Source: an uncultured beta proteobacterium
GTDB lineage: Bacteria; Pseudomonadota; Gammaproteobacteria; Burkholderiales; Burkholderiaceae
NCBI GenBank assembly: GCA_903821995.1
Contig: CAIJNI010000066.1
Coordinates: 20,530 to 84,529 of the forward strand
DNA length: 64,000 nucleotides
Reading direction: 5' to 3'
Below are positions 20,624-31,082 of this stretch, piece after piece (position 1 is the stretch's first letter; each line of letters starts with the position of its first letter). The notes beneath the pieces were generated by a model, which was given only the letters and a program-made list of their open reading frames with translations, was not told where the DNA came from and did not search any database. The translations under genes were made by a program, and so were the position numbers.

Positions 20624-21022
20624 ATGAATCTCATCGAAAAGATTGAGCAAGAAGAAATTGCTCGTTTAACAGCAAACAAAGTAGTTCCTGTGTTTGCTCC
20701 TGGCGATACTTTAGTAGTTAACGTTAACGTTGTTGAGGGAACTCGTAAAAGGGTTCAGGCCTTTGAGGGCGTTGTGATTGCTAAACGTAATCGTGGATTA
20801 AATTCAAGTTTTATCGTTCGTAAAATTTCCTCTGGTGAGGGTGTTGAGCGTACTTTCCAAACTTACTCCCCATTAATTGCAAGCATTGAAGTTAAAAGAC
20901 GTGGCGACGTACGTCGTGCGAAGCTTTATTACTTGCGTGAACGTTCTGGTAAATCAGCAAGGATTAAAGAAAAATTACCTTCAAGAGCAAAAGTAGCAAA
21001 AGCTCAGGCGGTTGCTGAATAA
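20624..21022 (+). CDS. rplS: 50S ribosomal protein L19
   Basis: [62 protein letters not shown]. Confidence 0.98.
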   Translation: MNLIEKIEQEEIARLTANKVVPVFAPGDTLVVNVNVVEGTRKRVQAFEGVVIAKRNRGLNSSFIVRKISSGEGVERTFQTYSPLIASIEVKRRGDVRRAKLYYLRERSGKSARIKEKLPSRAKVAKAQAVAE

Positions 21023-21046
21023 TTTCCAACTGGAATGTATTCGAAC

Positions 21047-21070
21047 AAGGCAGCCACGGCTGCCTTTTTT
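21047..21070 (+). terminator. Rho-independent terminator after rplS
   Basis: aaggcagc-cacg-gctgccttttttt-type hairpin plus T tract. Confidence 0.88.
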
Positions 21071-21087
21071 ATTACATATAATGAATT

Positions 21088-21789
21088 ATGGCAAGACATA
21101 TCCCCTACAACAATCCGGAATTAGCGCCTGTTAAAGAGGCATCATTGCAAGGTGCGGCTATTTCAATGGAAGCTTTAGGAATTGAGGCTTTAAGAATTCG
21201 TTTTAAGGATAAAAAAGCTTGGGCTCCTGAATTAACAGATGAGTCGAAATTAATTTTATCTAGAGTTGCTAATGAAGCTGGCACAGGTGTTCCTTTAAAA
21301 CAAGCTGCTGTTTTAATTCCGCTAGTGAAAGAGGGGGGCAGTTTAAAAATATTGCTGACTCAAAGAGCGGCACATTTAAATGATCATCCTGGTCAAATCA
21401 GCTTTCCTGGAGGAAGGCATGAAAAAACGGATGGTACATTAATAGCTACTGCGCTACGTGAAGCAGAGGAAGAGATTGGTTTAGACAAAAGCTTTGTAGA
21501 ATTACTGGGCGAATTGCCAGATTATTTTACGGTGACTGGATACCGTGTCACCCCAGTGGTCGGAATTATTCATGAATTACCGGCGCTCACGATTGATGCC
21601 AATGAAGTAGCCGGTATTTTTCAGGTGCCATTAGAATTTCTGATGAACCCTGCTAATCATGAGTTACGTGAAATAAAAGGCCCCGATACTTATCGCACAT
21701 TTTATGCAATGCCTTATGATGAATATTTCATTTGGGGTGCGACAGCAGGGATGCTGCGTAATCTTTATCACTTTCTTAGTGCGGAATAA
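21088..21789 (+). CDS. NUDIX hydrolase, CoA pyrophosphatase type
   Basis: Nudix box GGRHEKTDGTLIATALREAEEEIG and preceding LNDHPGQISFPGG (UPF0035/CoA-binding motif). Confidence 0.93.
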   Translation: MARHIPYNNPELAPVKEASLQGAAISMEALGIEALRIRFKDKKAWAPELTDESKLILSRVANEAGTGVPLKQAAVLIPLVKEGGSLKILLTQRAAHLNDHPGQISFPGGRHEKTDGTLIATALREAEEEIGLDKSFVELLGELPDYFTVTGYRVTPVVGIIHELPALTIDANEVAGIFQVPLEFLMNPANHELREIKGPDTYRTFYAMPYDEYFIWGATAGMLRNLYHFLSAE

Positions 21790-21798
21790 CTTAATTCA

Positions 21799-22752
21799 AT
21801 GACCTTTTTCTCAGTACTTTTAGCCCTGCTTGCAGAACAGTTTTTTCCTGTTGAGAAGACGCATTGGATTCGAAGACTAACTGCACATTGGATTACAAAA
21901 GTTGTTAACTACTGTGATACAGGGGAGCAAGGATCTGCAAAGGTTGCGATATTTTTACTTTTATTTCCGCCGGTATTTTTTGTTCTTCTCGTCCATCTGT
22001 GGTTGATTTATCAATACCCTTTATTTGCTTTGTTCTGGAATGTATTGATTGTGTATTGGTTTTTAGGATTTAGGCAGTTTAGTCATCCTTACACGCTCAT
22101 TCAAAAAAATTTAGAAGATCGTCAGATTGATGTCGCGAGAAAAGAATTAGGTGATTGGGTTGGATTGAGTTTGAATACTGAAACTATGACAGAGACTGAG
22201 GTGGTTAGGCATACCTTAGAGCGAGGAATTCTTGCAGTTCACTCTAATGTATTTGGTGTATTTTTTTGGTTTTTATTGCCTATTGGTCCGGCTGGAGTAG
22301 TTCTGTATCGTTTGACGCTGATGGCTGAAGAGCAATGGCGTTTTGAAACTGCAAGTCCGGTACTAAGACAGACCATTAAAAAAGTAAGATACATCATGGA
22401 CTGGGTTCCTACCCGCTTAACTGCAGCGGGGTTTGCAATTGTTGGTAACTTTGAGCAGGCTGCTTATGCATGGCGTTTTCATCAGAAAAAATGGGCTACG
22501 CAGTCAGAGGCTATATTAATTGGAACGGGTGGTGGGGCATTGGGTGTGAGGCTTGGATCTCCTTTAGCGGAGCTTGATAGCCGTCAAGCAATGCAACTTG
22601 CTGAAAATGGTGACAGGCCAGTACAAGAATTCGGTGCAGAACCCATGAGAGAGCACTTAGTTTATGGAGCTAGCTTAGTATGGCGGGCGATTGTTTTATG
22701 GATGATCTTATTGGCAATGTTAACGGTCGCCGTTTGGATTGGTCCTTTATAG
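21799..22752 (+). CDS. CobD/CbiB family membrane protein
   Basis: Multi-TM protein with LTAAGFAIVGNFEQAAYAWRFH, GTGGGALGVRLGSPL (CbiB-like). Confidence 0.75.
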   Translation: MTFFSVLLALLAEQFFPVEKTHWIRRLTAHWITKVVNYCDTGEQGSAKVAIFLLLFPPVFFVLLVHLWLIYQYPLFALFWNVLIVYWFLGFRQFSHPYTLIQKNLEDRQIDVARKELGDWVGLSLNTETMTETEVVRHTLERGILAVHSNVFGVFFWFLLPIGPAGVVLYRLTLMAEEQWRFETASPVLRQTIKKVRYIMDWVPTRLTAAGFAIVGNFEQAAYAWRFHQKKWATQSEAILIGTGGGALGVRLGSPLAELDSRQAMQLAENGDRPVQEFGAEPMREHLVYGASLVWRAIVLWMILLAMLTVAVWIGPL

Positions 22753-22772
22753 CAGGCAGATAGCTGATCAAG

Positions 22773-23729
22773 CTAAGTCTTATGGCCTTGGGATTGAATA
22801 GTAGCATTGCGTGTTTCGTGTATTAATTGAGAAAACAATTTCAGTCTTTCGGGATGAATCTCACCTTTGACTACAGCCTCATTAATGGCGCAGTCGGGCT
22901 CGTGCTGGTGGGTGCAATTATTAAAACGACATTTCCCGAGATGGGGCCTGAACTCAATAAAGGCGTGTTGTAGTTCACTTTCTGATAAGTGGGCTAAACC
23001 AAATTCCTGGAATCCTGGGGAATCAATTAATGCCCCAAGAGTATTATTTTTCATCCCCCATGAGGGCAGGTCGTAATAACGACAGGCTGTCGTTGTATGC
23101 TTGCCGGTATCGAGCTTCGTGGAATGCTCTCTTGTTTGGGCTAGAGCATTGGGAACCCAACGATTAAGTAAAGTTGATTTACCCATTCCCGACTGGCCCA
23201 CGAGTACCGATACTTTTCCAGCTAAAACAGGTTCAAGTGCAATTAAAGAGTCAGGATCTTGCTTAGCTGAAATTTCATGAATAGGTATTCCAAGACTGGC
23301 ATAGGGCCTAAGCATATCTTGGGCTCTTTGCAAATGATCTTTTAGGTCACACTTATTGAGTAATAGACGGAGTTCAATATCTTCATGGGCGGCAACGATA
23401 GAAGCTCTTCCCAATAAATCAGGTGAGAAAGCTGGCTCAGTTGCAATGACAAGCAAGATTTGATCGACATTGGCAGCAATAGATTTAGATCTAAATGCAT
23501 CTGAGCGAAAGACCAAGTTTTTACGCGATTCTATTTCATCTAAAACCACTTGATGATTGGATGTCATCGTGACTTTGATAAAGTCTCCTACAGCACCTTC
23601 ATTTTTTTTGGCGCGTGAACTTACTTCAAATAAATGATCTGGGGAGGGGTGCTTGGGGTCAGTCGGTCGTGCCAAATAATTTCTGCCGTAGGAGGCTATT
23701 AAAAGAGCGCGGAAGGACTGATTTTCCAA
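22773..23729 (-). CDS. rsgA: Ribosome small subunit-dependent GTPase A
   Basis: Circularly permuted GTPase: LLNKCDL, VLVGQSGMGKSTLLN, DSPGFQEFG; zinc-site CRFNNCTHQHEPDC. Confidence 0.96.
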   Translation of the reverse strand: MENQSFRALLIASYGRNYLARPTDPKHPSPDHLFEVSSRAKKNEGAVGDFIKVTMTSNHQVVLDEIESRKNLVFRSDAFRSKSIAANVDQILLVIATEPAFSPDLLGRASIVAAHEDIELRLLLNKCDLKDHLQRAQDMLRPYASLGIPIHEISAKQDPDSLIALEPVLAGKVSVLVGQSGMGKSTLLNRWVPNALAQTREHSTKLDTGKHTTTACRYYDLPSWGMKNNTLGALIDSPGFQEFGLAHLSESELQHAFIEFRPHLGKCRFNNCTHQHEPDCAINEAVVKGEIHPERLKLFSQLIHETRNATIQSQGHKT

Positions 23730-23754
23730 GCCTAGCCTTTGTAATTGAGGTAGA

Positions 23755-25005
23755 TCATGTTAGAGATTGCAAATGTGCAATTCGGATAGGTGCAGGCGGA
23801 TGTGAATCATAAAACGCGGAATAAAGATGATCTGGTGTCAGGGTTGCTGCATTATCTTGATACAGTTTTAAGAGGGCAGAAACCATATCATCTGCATTTG
23901 TTTTTTCTGCTGCAAATGCGTCGGCTTCAAACTCATGTTTTCTGGATAAAAGACTACTAAGTGGTGTGATGAAAAATGTAAAGACAGGTAGCGCTAGTGA
24001 GAACAAAGCCAAGGCTAGACCTCCTGGTTTGCCGTCAATTGGAGGAGTAACACCAAGTCCCTCATAAAACCACATTTGGTTTGTTAGCCAACCTAAGAGG
24101 GCGAACCCAGCAAGACTAATTGCGAAGGTGAGAAATAACCTTTTTTTAATATGATTTTTTTTGAAGTGTCCTAGTTCATGAGCTAGGACTGCTTCAATTT
24201 CAGAGGGTGATAACTTTTCAATTAGAGTGTCAAAGAAGACGATTCTTTTTGATTTACCAATGCCGGTGAAATACGCATTACCATGAGCACTTCGCTTGCT
24301 CCCATCCATCACAAATAAGCCTTTACTGACAAATCCACAACGATCTAGGAGGGTTTGGATTTTATCCTTGAGTGCACCTTCTTCAAGGGGCTTAAATTTA
24401 TTGAATAATGGGGCGATAAAAGTGGGACCCACCCAAGTAGCTAAAAGAATAAATCCCATTAAAAAGGCCCAGGCATATCCCCACCAATAAACGCCAGCGC
24501 GATCCATGAGAGTAAGGATGACCCATAAAAGTGGCGTGCCAATGACAACACTGAGTGCAGTTCCTTTAAGAAAATCAATCCAAAAAGTTTTCACATCCAT
24601 ACGATTAAAGCTGAATTGTTCCTCAAGTTTAAATTGTCTGTACCAGGAAAATGGCAAGTCTAAAACACTTGAAATGATCATGAGTGACATGAGAAGTGCC
24701 ACTTGTTGCCAAACGCCAGCTGATATGTAGCCTAATAATTCAAGGTGTAGCAGGTTTAATAGGCCCAGTAAAGTTAACGACAATAAGACGACTTTTGAAA
24801 AAATAATTTCCCAAAATCCGAGCCCGAGCTTAGCTAGGGTGTAGTCGGCTGCCTTTTGGTGATCTTCTAATGTGATCTTGCTTGAAAACTCTGCGGGGAC
24901 CGCATAGCGATGTAAAACAACTGATTTAGACTGTCTGTTTGCTAAGAAAAGTTCAGTAAAAAGACTAAAGAATAAAAAAGCGAGGAAAATGTATGTAAAT
25001 GTCAT
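23755..25005 (-). CDS. M48 family metallopeptidase (CAAX protease/Ste24-like)
   Basis: HELGH motif in [29 protein letters not shown]; multi-TM. Confidence 0.93.
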   Translation of the reverse strand: MTFTYIFLAFLFFSLFTELFLANRQSKSVVLHRYAVPAEFSSKITLEDHQKAADYTLAKLGLGFWEIIFSKVVLLSLTLLGLLNLLHLELLGYISAGVWQQVALLMSLMIISSVLDLPFSWYRQFKLEEQFSFNRMDVKTFWIDFLKGTALSVVIGTPLLWVILTLMDRAGVYWWGYAWAFLMGFILLATWVGPTFIAPLFNKFKPLEEGALKDKIQTLLDRCGFVSKGLFVMDGSKRSAHGNAYFTGIGKSKRIVFFDTLIEKLSPSEIEAVLAHELGHFKKNHIKKRLFLTFAISLAGFALLGWLTNQMWFYEGLGVTPPIDGKPGGLALALFSLALPVFTFFITPLSSLLSRKHEFEADAFAAEKTNADDMVSALLKLYQDNAATLTPDHLYSAFYDSHPPAPIRIAHLQSLT

Positions 25006-25032
25006 GTAGGAATTATAGGAGCAAGAAAAATT

Positions 25033-25611
25033 TTGAACTCAGAACTTAAGAAAAATCGTCTCGTTTGGTTAGATATGGAGATGAGTGGCCTTGATCCCGA
25101 AAAAGAAAGAATATTAGAAATTGCCCTTGTGGTTACAAATGGTGATCTTGAAATTATAGAGCATGGGCCGGTTGTCGTCATCCATCAGGAGGATGCCTTG
25201 CTCGGTGCTATGGATTCTTGGAATCAGGGGACACATAGTAAATCCGGTCTCATTGATAAGGTGAAAGCATCGACGATTAATGAAGCTCAAGCTGAAGCTA
25301 TTTACCTGGACTTTTTAAAGAAACATTTGAAGCCTGGTGAATCACCGATGTGTGGCAACACAATCCATCAGGACAGAAGATTTATGGCCAAGTATTTACC
25401 TCGATTAGAGGTTTATTTTCATTATCGTAATATTGACGTCTCCACGATTAAAGAACTCTGTAAAAGATGGCAACCTGACATCGCTAAAAACTTTACAAAA
25501 CAGCAGGCGCACACTGCGCTTGCTGATGTGATTGAGTCGATTGAAGAGCTTAAATATTATCGGGAGAAACTATTTATTCCTACGTTGACTGCTGATCCAC
25601 CTATTAAATAA
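25033..25611 (+). CDS. orn: Oligoribonuclease
   Basis: [65 protein letters not shown] start. Confidence 0.96.
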   Translation: MNSELKKNRLVWLDMEMSGLDPEKERILEIALVVTNGDLEIIEHGPVVVIHQEDALLGAMDSWNQGTHSKSGLIDKVKASTINEAQAEAIYLDFLKKHLKPGESPMCGNTIHQDRRFMAKYLPRLEVYFHYRNIDVSTIKELCKRWQPDIAKNFTKQQAHTALADVIESIEELKYYREKLFIPTLTADPPIK

Positions 25612-25616
25612 TGAAA

Positions 25617-26096
25617 TTAGGAGTTGAGTAGACCTTCAATTTCAGTTTTTATTTTTTGGATACTATCGGCTGAGCCATAGCGTTTGATAACTGTTCCGTC
25701 GCGACTGAGTAAGAACTTCGTGAAATTCCACTTGATGCCTTCTGTGCCTAACAGCCCAGGAGCTGATTGTTTTAAGTGGTTATAGAGTGGATGAGTTTGT
25801 GGGCCATTCACATCAATTTTTTCAAACATTGGGAAGGTGACATGAAACTTGCTAGAGCAAAACTCAGCTATTTCTTCTGCGGATCCTGGTTCTTGGCTAC
25901 CAAATTGATTGCAGGGAAATCCCATAATCTCGAGCCCTAAAGTTTTCTTTTCGGCATAAAGAGCTTGGAGATCTTTATATTGTGGTGTGAACCCACAAGC
26001 GCTTGCTACGTTCACAATCAGTAATACTTTATTAGAGTAATCTTGAAGGTTTTCAGAAGATCCGTTAAGACGGTTGAGGGGGATATTGGGTAGCAT
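25617..26096 (-). CDS. Glutathione peroxidase
   Basis: VNVASACGFTPQYKDLQALY, GFPCNQFGSQEPGSAEEI, KWNFTKFLLSRDG. Confidence 0.94.
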   Translation of the reverse strand: MLPNIPLNRLNGSSENLQDYSNKVLLIVNVASACGFTPQYKDLQALYAEKKTLGLEIMGFPCNQFGSQEPGSAEEIAEFCSSKFHVTFPMFEKIDVNGPQTHPLYNHLKQSAPGLLGTEGIKWNFTKFLLSRDGTVIKRYGSADSIQKIKTEIEGLLNS

Positions 26097-26918
26097 TTAT
26101 TGGGTCCATTCTTCACTTTTAAGCCACAACTGTTTCGCTAAATCAGCATTTGACGACAGTTTGCTAGGATTTGTAATCTTGCATTTATCATAATAATAGC
26201 CATTTTCTTTGTCTGTTTGTGGGGAGCTTGCACAATAAATAAGAGTTTTTGCACCTTCTTCAGAGCTCAGGGAAAAAGACTTAATCAAACTTTGAAAGAA
26301 GCGTGGGGTATGTCTCCATAAATTAGTACCCACGACACCCGGATGCACCGCATACGAGTTGACTCCGGTCCCTTCTAATTGTTTAGCGAGTTCAGTATGA
26401 AATAAAACATTAGCTAACTTAGATTGGCAATACTCTGGCCAAGCAAAAAACGTTTTAGTACGCATTTGAACTCCTGAAAAGTCAAATGACTCTACGCGAG
26501 CGTGGGCACGACTAGCGACAATCACAACACGGGCTGGAGCTGATTCCTTTAGCTTTGGGAGAAGTAATTGCGTGAGGAGAAAATGACCCACATGATTCAC
26601 ACCAAAGGCAAGTTCAAAGCCCGATTGGGTTTTTCCTTTGACACCTGCGACGCCCGCATTATTGACGAGGACATGCAGAGGCAGGTTCATGGATAAAAAT
26701 TGCTCTGCACAGGATCTTACTGAAGAAAAATCACCTAGATCAAGCGGTATAAATGATATTTTCCCAGAAAATCCCTGCACCGATTTTTCGATAGTAGAAA
26801 AATCCGCAGAAGAGCGGCTAGCTACAAAAACTGTAAAACCCTGTCTTACAAGTTCCTTAGCGCACACGAGTCCAATACCAGAAGTTCCACCTGTGACTAA
26901 TGCGACGTGTTGATTCAT
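26097..26918 (-). CDS. SDR family oxidoreductase, retinol-dehydrogenase/WWOX-like
   Basis: VTGGTSGIGLVCAKELVRQG, NNAGVAG, YCQSKLANVLFHTELAKQLEGTGVNSYAVHPGVVGTNLWRH. Confidence 0.88.
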   Translation of the reverse strand: MNQHVALVTGGTSGIGLVCAKELVRQGFTVFVASRSSADFSTIEKSVQGFSGKISFIPLDLGDFSSVRSCAEQFLSMNLPLHVLVNNAGVAGVKGKTQSGFELAFGVNHVGHFLLTQLLLPKLKESAPARVVIVASRAHARVESFDFSGVQMRTKTFFAWPEYCQSKLANVLFHTELAKQLEGTGVNSYAVHPGVVGTNLWRHTPRFFQSLIKSFSLSSEEGAKTLIYCASSPQTDKENGYYYDKCKITNPSKLSSNADLAKQLWLKSEEWTQ

Positions 26919-26927
26919 TACGGACCT

Positions 26928-27518
26928 TTATTTTTTGATGGCTGATTTAGGACGAAATGCTTTAACTAAGCTTGGGTTAGTTTCAACATACGGTCCACCT
27001 ATTAAATCAATACAGTAGGGGATTGCTGAAAAAATACCGTTAATCAGGATAGTTCCCATATCATCCTTTAGCCCTTCTAAGGTTTCCTTGATGGCTTTAG
27101 GTTGTCCAGGAAGGTTGACGATGAGGCACGCATGATCCACAATTTCTCGAAGGGCTCCAACTTGTCTAGACAAAATCGCCGTTGGTACGAACTTTAGACT
27201 AATTTGGCGCATTTGTTCTCCAAAGCCTGGCATTTCTCGAGTTGCTATGGCAAGAGTTGCTTCGGGTGTTACATCCCTGCGACTAGGGCCTGTTCCGCCA
27301 GTTGTTAATATCAAATGACAGTGATCTATATCAACAAGATTGATCAGGGTCGCGCTGATCTCATCTATTTCGTCTGCAATTAAGCGTTCTTTGATTTCAA
27401 AAGGGGAGGTTAAGGCCTGTGAAAGCCAATTTTTTAGCGCAGGGATACCTTCATCTTGGTAAATGCCCGAAGAAGCTCTATCAGAAATAGAAACTAAACC
27501 AATTCGAATAATGTCCAT
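26928..27518 (-). CDS. mog: Molybdopterin adenylyltransferase
   Basis: IGLVSISDRASSGIYQDEGIPALKNWL, LTTGGTGPSRRDVTPEAT. Confidence 0.93.
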   Translation of the reverse strand: MDIIRIGLVSISDRASSGIYQDEGIPALKNWLSQALTSPFEIKERLIADEIDEISATLINLVDIDHCHLILTTGGTGPSRRDVTPEATLAIATREMPGFGEQMRQISLKFVPTAILSRQVGALREIVDHACLIVNLPGQPKAIKETLEGLKDDMGTILINGIFSAIPYCIDLIGGPYVETNPSLVKAFRPKSAIKK

Positions 27519-27579
27519 AGGTCTGTCATGAAAATGCTTTTAAAATGAGTGAATTGAAATTAATAGATATGATAAGGGT

Positions 27580-28944
27580 ATGACAAAAAAAATATTTACT
27601 TACTCACCATACCAGTTCCAAGAAATTATTCAAGATATTCTTGGTTTAGCAAAAAAATTGGGTGCTACGGATGCCATTGCAGAGGTCTCTGAAGGGCATG
27701 GCTTATCTGTAAGTGTAAGGTGTGGTGACATTGACACGATTGAACAAAGTGTCGACAAATCACTTGGTATTACGGTCTATATAGGTCAGCAACGTGGTAA
27801 CGCAAGCACCAGTGACTTTTCTAAAGCATCTTTACAAAAAACTGTTCAAGCTGCATACGATATTGCGCGCTTTACAGCGCCTGATGATTGCGCTGGTTTA
27901 CCGGATGTGAACTTACTGGAAAAAAATCCTTTAGATTTAGATTTATATCATCCGTGGGACATTTCTGTTGAAGATGCGGTTGATATAGCAAAGCGGGCTG
28001 AACAAGGTGCTTTTGCAGTAAGCCCTCTGATTAGGAATAGTGATGGTGCATCGATAGGCGCTCACCAATCCCACTTTCAAATGGGTTCAACTCAAGGGTT
28101 TTTAGCTGGATATCCTTTTTCAAGGCACTATATTTCTTGTGCTCCCATAGCTAGTCAAACTAAGCGCTCGGGAGCTCCCATGCAAAGGGATGACTGGTAC
28201 TCGAGCTCTCGATTACCTCATGATTTAGCTCTGCCTGAATCCATTGGTCAATATGCAGCGCAGCGTGCCTTATCGCGATTAGGGGCGCGATCGATTAAAA
28301 CCCAAAAATGCCCTGTTATTTTTGAGGCTCCATTAGCTGCTGGTTTATTAGGAAGTTTTGTACAGGCGGTATCTGGTGGATCCCTCTATCGTAAATCCAG
28401 TTTTCTTTTAGATTCTTTGGGACAGTCGGTATTTCCTCAATTTATTGATATTGATGAAAATCCACACCGCATACAGCAAACGGGAAGTACGCCATTTGAT
28501 GATGAGGGGGTTAAAACGCACCCTCGACGGGTTGTTGATGCTGGTGTTGTACAGGGATATTTTTTATCGACTTATTCGGCAAGGAAACTAAAGATGCAGT
28601 CGACGGGAAACTCTGGTGGATCTCATCATTTAACTTTGAGTAGTCGGCATACTCGACCTAACGATGATTTGCCAGCACTCCTTAAGATGATGGGTAGGGG
28701 GTTGTTGATTACGGAGATGATGGGTCAAGGAGTCAATTACGTAACTGGAGATTACTCTCGGGGTGCCTTTGGTTATTGGGTAGAAAATGGCACTATTCAA
28801 TACCCGGTGGAAGAGATTACGATTGCTGGAAACATGAAGCAAATGTTCAAAGATATCTTAGCGATTGGTTCGGATACTTTAGTGCGTGGCACGAAGGATA
28901 CTGGTTCAATACTCATCAAAGAAATGATGATTGGTGGGCATTAG
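27580..28944 (+). CDS. pmbA: Metalloprotease PmbA (TldE)
   Basis: TldD/PmbA fold; FLLDSLGQSVFPQFIDIDENPH, GVNYVTGDYSRGAFGYWVENGTIQYPVEEITIAGNM. Confidence 0.94.
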   Translation: MTKKIFTYSPYQFQEIIQDILGLAKKLGATDAIAEVSEGHGLSVSVRCGDIDTIEQSVDKSLGITVYIGQQRGNASTSDFSKASLQKTVQAAYDIARFTAPDDCAGLPDVNLLEKNPLDLDLYHPWDISVEDAVDIAKRAEQGAFAVSPLIRNSDGASIGAHQSHFQMGSTQGFLAGYPFSRHYISCAPIASQTKRSGAPMQRDDWYSSSRLPHDLALPESIGQYAAQRALSRLGARSIKTQKCPVIFEAPLAAGLLGSFVQAVSGGSLYRKSSFLLDSLGQSVFPQFIDIDENPHRIQQTGSTPFDDEGVKTHPRRVVDAGVVQGYFLSTYSARKLKMQSTGNSGGSHHLTLSSRHTRPNDDLPALLKMMGRGLLITEMMGQGVNYVTGDYSRGAFGYWVENGTIQYPVEEITIAGNMKQMFKDILAIGSDTLVRGTKDTGSILIKEMMIGGH

Positions 28945-28977
28945 ACTATTTGAAAAATACAAGTTATAAATAAAGCG

Positions 28978-29481
28978 TTATTTTCTAAGGTAATGAACAA
29001 AAGCATAAGCGGGTTGATTCTTATCAGGATTAGACTCATGTAATAATGCAGGGAAAGAATCGCGGTGTATTTCTTTCCAGTCCATAGCTGAGAAGTTGGG
29101 AAAATGGGCGTCGCCAACGACGTCAAGATCAACTTCAGTAATGATCATTTCATCGACGAATGACAAGGCTTGCTCATAGACTTGTGCTCCACCAATAATA
29201 AATGTTTGTGGCTCTGATTGGCACGCTGCAATAGCATCTTCAAGGGAGCTAAAACACTCAGCACCTTCTGGGCTAAAGCCTCTACTTCGACTTACTACGA
29301 TGTTTCTTCGGCCAGGTAGGGCTCTGCCAAGAGACTCCCAGGTATTGCGGCCCATAATAATAGGATGGCCGAGAGTTGTATTTTTAAAGTGTTTTAGATC
29401 GGGTGGGAGATACCAAGGTAATTCATTATCTCTTCCAATGACGCCTTGTTTAGAGCGTGCCACGATAATGATCGATTTCAT
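28978..29481 (-). CDS. folA: Dihydrofolate reductase
   Basis: IIVARSKQGVIGRDNELPWYLPPDLKHFKNTTLGHPIIMGRNTWESLGRALPGRRNIVVSR; start trimmed to MKSIIIVA (29481). Confidence 0.95.
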   Translation of the reverse strand: MKSIIIVARSKQGVIGRDNELPWYLPPDLKHFKNTTLGHPIIMGRNTWESLGRALPGRRNIVVSRSRGFSPEGAECFSSLEDAIAACQSEPQTFIIGGAQVYEQALSFVDEMIITEVDLDVVGDAHFPNFSAMDWKEIHRDSFPALLHESNPDKNQPAYAFVHYLRK

Positions 29482-29491
29482 GAAGCGCTGA

Positions 29492-30286
29492 TCAAATAGC
29501 CACAGGGGCTTTAATGCCGGGGTGACATTGGTAATCAACGACTTCAAAATCTTCATACTCATATGAAAAAATATCAGCGGGATGGCGTTTAATTGATAAT
29601 TGAGGAAGAGGGAAAGTTTCTCTCGATAATTGCAAATTGACTTGATCTAAATGATTGAGGTACAAGTGGCAATCACCGCCTGTCCAAATAAAATCACCTG
29701 GAGTTAGCCCGGTTTGTTGCGCCACCATATAGGTGAGCAGTGCATAGCTTGCAATATTAAATGGCACGCCTAAAAAAATATCAGCACTACGTTGGTAAAG
29801 TTGGCAGGATAACTTACCATCAGCAACATAAAACTGAAAAAAAGCATGGCAGGGTGCAAGCGCCATTTGTGGAATATCTGCGACATTCCAGGCGGAGACA
29901 ATGATCCTTCTTGAGTCTGGATTAGTCTTGATTTGCTCAATAATTTGACTGATTTGATCGATATGTTGTCCATGGGCTGTGGGCCATGAGCGCCACTGAT
30001 AACCATAAATAGGTCCAAGTTCCCCATTTTCTCTTGCCCACTCATCCCAAATAGAGACGCCACGTTCCTTTAACCAATGATTGTTGGTGCTGCCTTGAAG
30101 AAACCATAATAATTCATAAATAATTGATTTTAAGTGTACTTTTTTTGTGGTGACCAGAGGAAATCCAGCTGCTAAGTCAAAGCGCATTTGATGGCCAAAT
30201 ACCGAGAGAGTTCCAGTCCCGGTACGATCGGTTTTTTTGGTGCCATGTTCTAAAACATGGCGCATCATTTGGAGATAGGATTGCAT
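29492..30286 (-). CDS. thyA: Thymidylate synthase
   Basis: [74 protein letters not shown]. Confidence 0.97.
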   Translation of the reverse strand: MQSYLQMMRHVLEHGTKKTDRTGTGTLSVFGHQMRFDLAAGFPLVTTKKVHLKSIIYELLWFLQGSTNNHWLKERGVSIWDEWARENGELGPIYGYQWRSWPTAHGQHIDQISQIIEQIKTNPDSRRIIVSAWNVADIPQMALAPCHAFFQFYVADGKLSCQLYQRSADIFLGVPFNIASYALLTYMVAQQTGLTPGDFIWTGGDCHLYLNHLDQVNLQLSRETFPLPQLSIKRHPADIFSYEYEDFEVVDYQCHPGIKAPVAI

Positions 30287-30346
30287 AGCTTATTTTAGGC
30301 TAAATTACTTTTTGGTATTTATTTTTTAGTCAAGGCCAACTAAAGC

Positions 30347-31030
30347 TTAAATGAGTTCATGTGATTTTCGTCGAGATATCCAGCCCAAGCCAAGAACTAG
30401 GAACATACAAACGGCTATAAGAATTATTTCATAAAGCTGCGGAGTATGTTGTCCAAACCAATAATCAAGAAGTGGTTCCTGGATAATCATTTGGCACCCA
30501 GTCAAGACGAGCACAGTTGCACCGACATAGATGATCCAACTAAAACGTGTTAATAGTGAAAGCACCATTTGGCTACCAAATACAACAATGGGGATACTAA
30601 TGAGTAAGCCTGCGATAACGAGGCCCAAGTTTCCATTGGATGCGCCAGCAACTGCAAGTACATTATCAATTCCCATTACAGTATCCGCAATGACGATAGT
30701 CTTCATCGCAGCCCAAAAATGAGTTGAAGAAGGGCTATGATTTTTATCTTCATTTTGGTCTGTTAATAACTTATAAGCAATAATTAAAAGAGCAACGCCT
30801 CCCACGCCAAGCAGCCCTGGAATTTGGAGTAAATAAATTGCAGAGAATGTCATGATTGTTCGTATGACAATAGCGCCAATCGACCCCCATAAAATAGCTT
30901 TACGTTGAAGCGGTTTGGATAAATTTTGAGTTGCAAGTGCAATTAAAATTGCATTATCACCTGCTAGAACCAAGTCAATGACTATGATTGCTAGGAGGTT
31001 ATCGATAAGATCTTTATATTCTGTAAACAT
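30347..31030 (-). CDS. TerC family integral membrane protein (YjbE-like)
   Basis: LVLAGDNAILIALATQNL, DTVMGIDNVLAVAGASNGN; start trimmed to MFTEYKDLI. Confidence 0.88.
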   Translation of the reverse strand: MFTEYKDLIDNLLAIIVIDLVLAGDNAILIALATQNLSKPLQRKAILWGSIGAIVIRTIMTFSAIYLLQIPGLLGVGGVALLIIAYKLLTDQNEDKNHSPSSTHFWAAMKTIVIADTVMGIDNVLAVAGASNGNLGLVIAGLLISIPIVVFGSQMVLSLLTRFSWIIYVGATVLVLTGCQMIIQEPLLDYWFGQHTPQLYEIILIAVCMFLVLGLGWISRRKSHELI

Positions 31031-31082
31031 ACTACAAGGATAAATTACCTTGAAGAAGGTGACCAAAAAAATGAAAAATACT

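Noticed and set aside
29492-29562. N-terminal extension of folA into thyA in the ORF track
   Set aside because: Conserved DHFR sequence begins at MKSIIIVARSKQGVIG, so the true start is 29481.
31020-31082. Manganese (yybP-ykoY) riboswitch upstream of the TerC-family gene
   Set aside because: The gap to the upstream gene is short and lacks the conserved motif; only a weak aagg...cctt hairpin is present.
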